Shown piece by piece: positions 56,301-64,000 of a stretch of DNA of 64,000 nt (its first letter is position 1; the number at the start of each line of letters is the position of its first letter). The notes beneath the pieces were generated by a model. The model saw only the letters and a program-made list of their open reading frames with translations. It did no database searches and was not told the origin of the DNA. The stretch is from positions 577,016 through 641,015 of the forward strand of contig RPFO01000078.1 of NCBI GenBank assembly GCA_009746045.1. Reading direction: 5' to 3'. The stretch is from Mesostigma viride (Eukaryota; Streptophyta; Mesostigmatophyceae; Mesostigmatales; Mesostigmataceae). A program made the translations under genes and the position numbers.

Positions 56301-57272
56301 CTTGCTTCCCAATCCATATTTGTTGTTATGAATGCATGCTGGTATTGCAGGAGGAGGCAATGGAGGTGGCGGACACGATCGTCATCTTCAACAAGGGGAA
56401 GATTGCGCAGGTACGTGCCGACAAGGGGGGGGGGGGGTGAAGCAAGGTGAAGGTGGCACAGGTGAGGGAGAAGTTACACTTGGTTGTGCAGAGGGAGAGG
56501 GCCACAGTAGGGGAAGAGCACGCAGGTGAGATTTCGACAGGGGGGCGCTGAGAAGGTCCTCCGTGAGTGAGGGAAGAATGCGTGAGGCCAATATCGCACA
56601 GGTAAGGCTGAACAAAAGAAAAATTTTCAAGGAACTTTTGCCCAAGTCAGGGTTTGTAGGGTTGGTAGGGGAAGATTGGTTGTGTAGTTGTGGGGGAGAG
56701 CCCTCGTAGGAGAGGATCGCACAGGCGAGGGAGAAGTTTATGAAGGGGCTAGTGAGCAAAAGGCCCACAAAAGAAAGATTTACAGGTTAAGGAGGGGTCC
56801 ATTTGAAGGGGGGAAATGCGCCAAGTGAGGGAGACACCTGCCTGCCTCACCCCGTGCCGAATCCTTGACCAAAAGATTTTATCAGCAAGGAGCTTAACAC
56901 AAAACGCAAACATGCTAGCTTAGACAAAATCATGGACTTGAGCCCAGCTTGAGGCAACGGAATTTTCGTCATCTTTTCTCCGGGGTATGCTGCAACACTA
57001 GCAAGCCATGCCAACACGGCCAAGCGTGCACAGCCAGGCTAACGATTGAGGTTTGGGGTGACTGTGTTCTACTACAGTGCGCCGCTGATTTGCTTTCTGC
57101 CACTTGACAGCTCATACTCTCCAATCTCACGTGTATTAGTAGGTTGTTAAATTACTACAGGTCACTTAATCAATGGTCACTTTTGTTTTTTTGAAAGGAT
57201 ATACAGATCCATTATCGCACGTTTCAATGGTCACTTTTCAAGGATAATCATATCCATCAATGTGTGGCAGCA

Positions 57273-57305
<33 letters not shown>

Positions 57306-58723
57306 CATTGAACAAGTTGTGACGATGCTTCCATCCGCGTTTCTGCATCTGCATCTCCCTGCGCCCACACGTGACAGATGGGCACCCCCAGGGACCTGTG
57401 GGAGAAGCCCAATTCCCCCCTGGTCATGAACTTCCTGGGCCAGGTCTGCTCGCTGCCCACCAACTGCCGTGCGGTGCGCACGTCGGGGTTCCGATCCGAC
57501 AAGTCCATGGTGGGTGGTCAGCACTAATCAATTGGAGGGTTGCCTTGCTGAGTCCGTGGTGGGGTAGCACGTTGATTGCCGACAAGTGCGTGGTGGGGTC
57601 GCACGCGCGTTGCAGACAAGTCCATGGTGGGTGCTGGAGCACAAGAACATGTGCTCCGTGTCTCCCCAACAGAAGCGCGTAAACGTAATGAATATGCTCG
57701 TATGGCATGGATGGGCAAGGCCATTGTCGGTGTGATGGTGATGGCATGTGCGTTGAAGACGAGTCCGTGGGGGGTCGTGGTGGCATGTATGCTTATATAT
57801 CATGTCTGCCAGACAAGTCCATGGTGGATGTTGGTTGTCCCGTCCCTGCATCATCGTTTCTCGTCGCCCTCCGGCTTCCCTCCCCCTCCCCCCTGCTCTG
57901 CATTTCACCCCCTGGCTCAATCTCCCCCCTCGTCTCGTCCCCTTTAGTCGTCCACTGCTTCCCTTTATCATTTCTCAACCTCCCCCCCCCCTCCTCTTCC
58001 CTTTCCTCATCCCCAGGCACCTTGCTTCCATTTCCTCGCCCTTGCCCCCACGCCCTGGATCACGTTCTCCCCTCGTTTCTCTACCTGCCCTTTACCCCGT
58101 CTGCAGGTAATGGTTCGCCCGCAGGACATCATCCTCCACCAGTCGCAGTCGCCCGATGTGGCCACCACACCCGCGACCATCGTCGACCTGCTCAACTGCG
58201 GCGCCGAGGTGGGTTGCGCTGCGGGTGACCGGCACAGTCGGTGGGTGTCGGCAGGACTGTGTTGGATGGTAAGGGAGGTCCGTGCAATTGGTGGGCTGTG
58301 TGGTGAGTGGCTATGTGTGGTGGGTGGTCAAGGCAATCCGTTTCTTCATGGTGGCAGGGTGGCGTGCCCTGCGGTGGAGTAGACGATGCACGCCCAGGCA
58401 TAGTCGTCTCACTTTGTAGTTAAGTGATGCAAGTAGATTATTCAAGCGGATGAGGGAATTAGATGAGGGAATCGCTTGGCGAGGCAGAGTACAAGAGGTG
58501 CCTGCATTGCTTGGAACGTAACTGAAAAACTGGGGGCATGTTCTTCTGTTGCTGCTGCCCAACACAGGTGGAATACGAGGTCCGCTTTGACGATGGCTAC
58601 GAGCTGGCGCTGCGCATCCCTCGGCCTGACCACGACAGCAACCCGTTTGAGGCGACGCAGCGCGTCTACGTGGAACTGGACCCAGCGCTCATGCAAGGCT
58701 ACAATCTGGAGGATCTTTCTTAA
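50398..58723 (+). CDS. cysA: Sulfate permease ATP-binding protein (CysA type), nuclear gene, 9 exons
   Basis: Exons: 50398-50754, 52707-52782, 53275-53489, 54546-54623, 55860-56042, 56351-56410, 57378-57509, 58107-58208, 58568-58723. All junctions keep phase and encode 452 aa. Residues 1-110 are a Ser/Thr/Arg/Ala-rich extension typical of plastid targeting. Then come ITVENLTKD, the Walker A loop GPSGSGKST (145-153), the Q-loop MMFQNYALF, the signature LSGGQRQR (243-250), Walker B VLLLDEP (Asp267-Glu268), and the switch His301 in VFVTHDQ. The C-terminal regulatory part has [19 protein letters not shown] and QRVYVELDP. In green algae this subunit couples ATP hydrolysis to sulfate uptake with two membrane subunits and a binding protein at the plastid envelope. 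Those partners are not in the window. Spermidine- or molybdate-type ABC ATPases are relatives, but the length and C-terminal motifs fit CysA best. Several introns hold ghost copies of exon ends. Confidence 0.9.
50865..50912 (+). repeat. Interspersed repeat family Y, core only
   Basis: The segment TATTTCTGGCCTGCGCTGG then TTGTCTCCTTGAT matches the cores at about 995-1025 and 5955-5985. It lies in intron 1 of the CysA gene. Confidence 0.6.
52845..52872 (+). repeat. Ghost copy of the CysA exon 2 end
   Basis: The true end is CTTGTGGCGCTTCTGG|GTACGT (52767-52788). The copy is TTTGTCGCGCTGCTGGGTGCGT (52847-52868), about 80 bp downstream, with the GT kept. Confidence 0.75.
52905..53150 (+). repeat. 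Three ghost copies of the CysA exon 3 start (Walker A)
   Basis: The true start at 53275 is GCCCCTCGGGCTCCGGCAAG after CAG. Earlier copies, each preceded by CAG, begin at 52911 (GCTCTGGCACGTCAATAGC, aligned six bases in), 53007 (GGCCCTCGGGCTCTTGCACG) and 53119 (ACCCCTCCGGCTCCGGCACA). The third continues with a match to TCGACG and CTTC. The spacing is about 100-155 bp. Confidence 0.85.
53520..53845 (+). repeat. Four ghost copies of the CysA exon 3 end
   Basis: The true end is CATGAAGAAGCAGCCGCAG|G (53471-53490). Copies lie at about 53531-53550, 53606-53625, 53677-53697 (partly changed) and 53820-53839. The first two units also share GGCGGTCGCGGCATGCATGC and a GCACGAGAGAGAGT segment, which shows tandem duplication of 60-75 bp units. 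Confidence 0.9.
54000..54085. repeat. Poly-G runs in CysA intron 3
   Basis: Two G-runs of about 14 and about 25 bases lie downstream of the exon 3 donor. C-runs precede several acceptors in this gene, for example 53231-53242. Confidence 0.9.
56132..56160 (+). repeat. Ghost copy of the CysA exon 5 end
   Basis: The true end is TTCGTCACGCATGACCAG|GTG (56025-56045). The copy TTTGTCATGCACGACCAGGC lies at 56132-56151. The donor GT is changed to GC here. Confidence 0.65.
57275..57307. repeat. (ATT)n microsatellite in CysA intron 6
   Basis: About ten ATT units, about 70 bp upstream of the exon 7 acceptor. Confidence 0.95.
57545..57832 (+). repeat. Five ghost copies of the CysA exon 7 end
   Basis: The true end is CCGACAAGTCCATG|GTGGGT (57496-57515). 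Copies of GACAAGTCCATGGTGGGT or near variants begin at about 57548, 57581, 57615, 57758 and 57812. The copy at 57615 is exact over 19 bases. Several keep the GT donor. Confidence 0.9.
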
Positions 58724-59246
58724 TGGATGAACTGATTAGTAATGCTGTTTAGCGTTACATGAACAAAAGCATGTGGCATACCCGGTTACCGCAGCGTGAA
58801 TCCCTTCATCGTATGGATGCTCTCTGGCTATCATGTGAAGCTAGGAGGTGGATGGATGACCTGTTGGGGGCTGCTGTAAGTAGGGAGATATCACCAGGGA
58901 AGACCTGGCAATTGCAATTGAGTGGTCAACCCTGCCTCGTGCTAGCCATCAGTTACCAACTCATGACTAATTGTTCAATTACAAGACCATGATGGCGCGG
59001 GGATTAGTTGTTGTTGCCTGAACTTGAGCGTGCATATAAATACATAAACAAACATGTCAAATTCTTTCCCAACAACTGGGAGATTCCTTGGAGCCAGGCC
59101 TACTTTGTCATGGGCTGGTGCGCGCGGCAGCATGCCCATGAGCATGACATGCAAGTTAACTACCTGACTTTGCGCCACGTGCCTGATCCAGATCAGACAT
59201 AAGCTGATTTTAGATCGCACTGCAAGCTTGCAGCACTCATAAATAT
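58724..59246. other. Downstream region of CysA with one short open frame
   Basis: A 64-codon plus-strand frame at 59008-59202 (RAYKYINKHVKFFPNNW, then SQAYFVMGWCARQHAHEH) has a protein-like composition but no partner exon or known motif. It may be the tail of a decayed element. Nothing else is recognisable. Confidence 0.25.
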
Positions 59247-59945
59247 GGACACGTGTGTAGTACTCCTACACACACATATCTCGAATGATTTATCTAGTAC
59301 AAATCCGACTGGCTTGCATCACTCCCCGGACAGGAGAACTTTTGCGGTTGGACTGTAGGTGTCAGCTGGCGATGCCTTAGGATCAGGAGACGTCCGTCCT
59401 ATAGTCAGCAAAAGTGGGTGCGAGCGGTCCCCAGTTCGATTCCGGCCTGTATTCATTTGCAGATCGCGTTTTCCGCGGACCGGCACTGAACGCAAATGGT
59501 TTTCACTATTTGCGGCTTGCCAAATCAGAAAATCAGAATATTGGCTGATCTCGATAGTACCGGCTATGCCCCCTTCTAAGAAGGTTACAGCCGTGTTCAG
59601 CCCGTTTCACGTTTCGAGACTGAACAAGTCTCGAGTGGACACGTGTGTAGTACTCCTACACACACAGATCTCGAATGATTTATCTAGTACTTGAATCCGA
59701 CTGGCTTGCATCACTCCCCGGACAGGAGAATATTTGCGGTTGGACTGTAGGTGTCAGCTGGCGATGCCTTAGGATCAGGAGACGTCCGTCCTATAGTCAG
59801 CTAGCAAAAGTGGGTGCGAGAGGTCCCCAGTTCGATTCCGGCCTGTATTCATTTGCAGATCGTGTTTTCCGCGGACCGGCACTGAGCGCAAATGGTTTTC
59901 ACTATTTGCGGCTTGCCAAATCAGAATCAGAATATTTTTTCATAA
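59247..59945 (+). mobile_element. tRNA-like SINE, tandem dimer (copies B1 and B2)
   Basis: Two head-to-tail copies, about 59247-59550 and 59596-59945, are more than 90 percent alike by eye. Each has the GTGTAGTACTCCTACAC hairpin, the A-box-like TATAGTCAGC and the B-box CAGTTCGATTCCGGCC. B2 also has the longer head with GAGACTGAACAAGTCTCGAG. Both tails end in repeats of AATCAGAAT. They are more like each other than like copies A and C. Confidence 0.8.
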
Positions 59946-59984
59946 AAGCATGTCGGCTGTGTCATGTGGGTACCAACCACGTAT

Positions 59985-60360
59985 GAGAACCTTCAACCCC
60001 ATTACACAACGAGGAAGGAAGGGGCACAAGCTTCTCTCTTTGCTGCAAGCGGGCAGGCCACTGAGGACTCTCTCTGCATCATGGTGCAGGCCCAACTGTA
60101 CGGGGTGCAATACAACCAGAAGTAGGCAGCCACAAAGCAAATGCTGTAAAGGTGAGGTGTGGCCACGACGTAGGCTGAGGCGCAAGCCGATGGCTAAATA
60201 TCAGTCAGGCCAACACATGGCCGATACCTAATCGAGTGCCAGCGCACATACAGAAGTCATGCCATTTCGATTCTCCCATCTAAACAGCTAGCTACCTTAG
60301 ATATCCCGGGGGAGCCTGTGGGGCCTTCGACGATTTGTTGTTGACATATAGGTCCCTGCC
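59985..60360 (+). repeat. Interspersed repeat family X, copy 3
   Basis: Aligns in the same orientation with 1-404, from CACAAGCTTCTCTC (compare CCCTAGCTTCTCTC) to the end at TTGACATATAGGTC. It also extends further left, where it matches the inverted copy at 7965-8110. Confidence 0.7.
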
Positions 60361-60872
60361 CCGCCAGTAGACCTTGGGCTTCTCGGGGGAGGTCTTGCAG
60401 TGGATGTAGCCGGGCCATAGGTCGCGGTGGCGCTGCTGCTGCTGAGCAGTGTGAGATCATACGCCGTATAATACGGTATTATACGGTATAATACGTTATG
60501 CGCTGGTTTTAAGCGCATAATTTTTCATACGTAATGCGTTTTAGCGCATAATGACGCATAATGACGTATAATACCGTATAATGCCGTATTTTCCGCGGTT
60601 TTTTTACGTTTTGCGCGGCTAGGATGCCAGAACGACAGGGCAACGATTTGAAGCCACAGATTTCGTATCTCTACTAAGTACTGACCCGTCATAACTTTCA
60701 CAATTCGACGCGATCTTATTTTGAAATTTCAATCGGGTACGTACTGCCCACTTCACGGCCCCTTTTTTGGGCGGGAATCTGAAGAAATGCAAGGCTTAAG
60801 AACTGCGAGCTTTGTTGGCAAAGGCAGAATTGTCACCCGGCCGCCGGCCGCACGTGAGAATTGCGAGCAAAA

Positions 60873-63422
60873 ATGTCAATGTCTGACGAGGATCGTGCAA
60901 TGTCTGACGAGGATGGCGAAGACGTCGACTTGTCAAGAACAACGGTGTGGACGTACATCACCAAGCACAGAATTGCCAAGGGCAACAAGCTGACCAACAA
61001 CTACGAAATGACCTGCAGCCGATGTTACCATGCTTGGCGTGGCAGCACGAGCAGGGCAACTGCGCATTTTCTTGGAGGGGACTTTGCCATCTCGGCTGGA
61101 GTCAGTCCCTGCTCGAAGCCGCCCACCGAGCTGCGGCCACGCCTGCTCCAGGCGAAGCTGCAAACCACCAGGAGGAAGGCGGTTCGTGCCCGCCGTGAGC
61201 AGGAGTGCATCGCAGAAGAGAGGCACATGGCTCGCGCCGATGATGACAACGACGACGGCCTCATCGGAGATGAAGAGGACATCGACGTCGACGAGAACGG
61301 CGAACAGCTGCCGACCTTCCTGCGAGGTGCCGGGCCCGCATCTGCACTTGGCAAACGCAGGTCGTCCGCCTCCGGCTCCGGTTCGACCGGACGTGCAACT
61401 GCTGACGTCGTCGAGATCAAGTCATCTCAGCCGGCACTGCGCCAGCAGACCATGGCCGCGGCTGTCGGGCTGGGAAAGCCCGCCATCGACAAGCTGCTTT
61501 GCAAGGGGTTTATGTCGGCCGGTATCCCATTCAACGTTGTGAATAACGCGCATTTCAAAGCTCACTCTGTCCGCCATCAGCCGAGGAGGGGTGCAGTACC
61601 TGGCGCCAAGCTCTTATACAATGCGGACCCGGGACGCACCCCTCGTTGCCAAGGACTTGGAGAGGGACGTCAAGGAGAAGACCCAGCTGGCCACAGGCAC
61701 GGGAGGGACGTTCATCACGGATGGCTGGAAAGACTGCAGTCGCGAATCTCACATCATGAACCGTCGTCTTCCATCTGCCCACCTTTACATACTTCGTCGG
61801 ATCCGACCACGTGACGGGGCAGGTGAAGTCTGCTGAATTCATGGCAGACCTGGCAGAGCCTCACATCTTGGCCGTCGGCGCAGCGAACGTCGTGCAGGTG
61901 ATTACGGACACCACAACATCCATGGAGAACATGAAGAAACTCCTCGAGGCATCATTCCCGCACATCATCATCTCCAGGTGCTGTGCCCACTCGCTGGACC
62001 TGTGTTTCGAGGACATCGGCAAGGAGCCAGCGGTGGACAGGGTCCTGACACAAGTGCATGAACACGGTGGTGGTATTCGTGCTGGGGCACGAGAAGATCA
62101 ACAGTTTTTTCATGGGCCTGGACAAGAGCGCCAAGACTCTCAAGAAGTACGCCGACACCCGCTTTGGCACCAGGTATATCGCTGTGATTTCATGAGTTAT
62201 ATCCACAATTTGCTACGCCCTCTTTTTTCTCATCATCTTCGCTTAATTCTGCTAGTTTATCATTGCTTTAATTGAGACACAATCATACTGTTGTTGGCGT
62301 GTTACTAATTCCATTTTCACAGTTGTGACGATGGCATCATTTTTTTCATGGCATTGCTGCTTCAGGTTTTACTCGGCGGAGAGCGTTCACGACGCCAAGA
62401 CCCGGCTCATGGTCACCTTCGAGGACGAAGGGTTGGTGAAGTATGCCGAGGCGCAGAAGTGGTGGCCCGCGTTCACGCAGGTCCAGGATATTGTGGGCAG
62501 CCCGCAGTTCTGGTCCGGCGTGCGCATGCTCGTTGACATTTTCAAGCCCATGAAGCTCGTGCTCAAGATTTTCGACAGCGACAAGCCAGCAACAGGCGAG
62601 CTGTACTACATGATGTACGAGCTCCTCCAGGCTGTGCAAGACATTCGCGGGCTGCACAAAGACCTGTCCAATTAGCTGCAGGTCCTCGTGCGCAGGCGCT
62701 GGGATTACATGCATTCCATCATCCACGCCGCTGGCTACGCGCTCAATCCCAAGTACTGGGGCCCTGACCACGCACAATATACCATCAAGGAAGTGAGTAA
62801 ATGGCTAAGTAATTCTTATTTTTCTTCATGGCACGCTATTTGTTATTAGTCCATGGCTAATTTTGGCTTTTGAGCAATGTGTGGGAAATTGGTATTGAAG
62901 GGCTGAAGCCTTCGTTGTCAGTAATTCCTGAATAGACGTCCTCTAACCTCTTTGCAATCCTTAATTGCACTGCCACTTTTTCCCCCATCGTACTATCCCT
63001 CTCCTGCTCAGGTGACAGATGGCCTCCACGCGTGCATTGACAAGATTCATCTGGGCGACAAGGCAGCCTTCGACCTGGCCATCAAGCAGTACGAGCAATA
63101 CACCGACCAGCAGGGTGCATTTGCACAGAGCGACTGCAAGAGGCAGGCACAGGCGCCGGGCATGGTGCCGTACCAGTGGTGGCGCACCTGGGGCGGCTCC
63201 ACGCCCGAGCTGCAGGAGGTGGCGATCAAGGTGCTGGCTCAGCCGGTCTCCTCGGGCTCTGTCGAGCGTGTCAACAGCGAAGCCGGCTGGATCAAGTCGC
63301 TCAAGCGAAACCGCCTGACGCATGTCAACCACAACCACCTCATCTACGTGCACCACAACCTCCGCGCGATTGACGCCGTCAAGGATTACGACGATCAGAA
63401 CACGGTTATTCCATGGGAGTAA
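60873..63422 (+). pseudogene. hAT transposase (decayed, three exons)
   Basis: The start MSMSDEDRAMSDEDGEDVD leads into a BED-type zinc finger (MTCSRC, then RATAHFLGG and VSPC). Then come a DUF659-like part (YLAPSSYTMRTRDAPL, GTFITDGWKDC), a catalytic-core segment (VVQVITDTTTSMENM, SRCCAHSLDLCFEDI), and a C-terminal hAT dimerisation region (PVSSGSVERVNSEAGW). Introns are likely at 62174-62365 and 62793-63011. The reading frame changes near 61561, 61775 and 62075, and a stop interrupts at 62674 (after KDLSN), so this copy is inactive. It is the best candidate source family for the small element at 23793. Confidence 0.85.
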
Positions 63423-64000
63423 AGCTTTAATGTGAGCTCGCACCTAAAGGATTGATGCCGACTCACTGAGTGGGGTAGAGGCCGTAGAGCCCTGCTAGCT
63501 CCTGGTCATGGCTATCCATTTGCTGGGTGGCCACTGGCCATAATATGCCAGGGCTGCTTGACCTCAGGCGACCGGGAGTTGGTGGATGGTGGGAGGTCTC
63601 ATCTGCACACCGCTTGAGGCTCAATAGCAATGCTTTGATGCATGGCTTCTACACTATAGCGCACACATTTATCAAGACTGATTGTCTGTGACTAGTGAGG
63701 TGTTGTTTATGAGCCTGCAGAAAACAGTTGCACCATGGCAAGGGCAGCATGCAATAGTCAACTACCACATGTGTGGTATTTGAATTGATGATGTGTTTAA
63801 TATGTTGGCCCTATGCTGGCCCACTGCATGGTCCCCTAGTTAGTGCTGGCCATGTTTAACATGTTGGCCCCTTGTGTTACGTCGCGTAACAATTCGTTGT
63901 AGTTACGGACGTAAATTAGGTCCTTGGCCTCGGTTGTTCCTAGGTTACGTGCAGTTCTAGTTTGGACATGACTGTCCCCGTAACAGTACTGTGGTATATT
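63423..64000. other. Downstream part of the hAT element, right end not reached
   Basis: AT-rich non-coding sequence with a repeated CATGTTGGCC/ATGTTGGCCC segment near 63800-63870. I could not find the expected inverted CAGTG end. Confidence 0.4.

Larger units (their letters stand above)
60447..64000 (+). mobile_element. hAT transposon with decayed transposase, cut by the window end
   Basis: The left end CAGTGTGAGATCATACG, followed by CGTATAATACG repeats, closely resembles the end of the hAT element at 23793 (CAGTG then CATACG then CGTATAATACG). The preceding 8 bases are CTGCTGAG. I found no inverted right end before base 64000, so the element probably runs on. The subterminal block to about 60600 is dense in CGTATAATAC and GCGCATAAT motifs. 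Confidence 0.8.

Overview
This is nuclear DNA of a eukaryote, most likely a green alga or an early-branching member of the green lineage. Coding exons are GC-rich, are cut by many GT-AG introns, and keep reading phase across every junction I could place. One gene is a sulfate-permease ATPase with an N-terminal extension like a plastid transit peptide. Another carries plant-type leucine-rich repeats (LRRs) on 72-nt exons joined to a Root_cap-like domain. I cannot name the species.

Layout. 1-1035 bp: an old interspersed repeat with a tRNA-like SINE inside it. 1576-2808 (-): an unrecognised gene with an Ala-Ala-Gly tract. 2809-8312: mostly repeat-derived DNA, including a LINE fragment and inverted copies of the first repeat. 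8313-33339 (-): one 25-kb gene for a predicted secreted LRR plus Root_cap-like protein of about 700 aa. Its introns hold a 3.5-kb 42-bp satellite, several other satellites and a non-autonomous hAT element. 33.76-34.46 kb: GC-rich short tandem repeats. 34588-38287: a PIF/Harbinger transposon inserted into an older MITE. 38.45-38.62 kb: a large foldback palindrome. 40.09-40.38 kb: a SINE on the minus strand. About 41957-49640 (-): a phytanoyl-CoA dioxygenase (PHYHD1-type) gene. 50398-58723 (+): the sulfate-transport ATPase (CysA type). These two genes are head to head, with 757 bp between their start codons. 59.2-60.4 kb: a SINE dimer and another copy of the first repeat. 60447 to the window end: a decayed hAT transposon whose right end lies outside.

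The main unexpected signal is in the introns of the two divergently transcribed metabolic genes. At least eight exon-intron junctions have one or more degenerate copies of themselves, splice site plus flanking exon bases, a short way into the intron. Examples are three decayed copies of the Walker-A exon start, four copies of one exon end and five of another. These introns appear to have grown by tandem duplication across splice junctions, leaving ghost splice sites. The LRR gene does not show this clearly; its introns carry unrelated satellites.

A second signal is a matched pair of hAT elements: a 1.45-kb non-autonomous copy with a perfect 8-bp target duplication and a transposase-bearing relative with similar ends.
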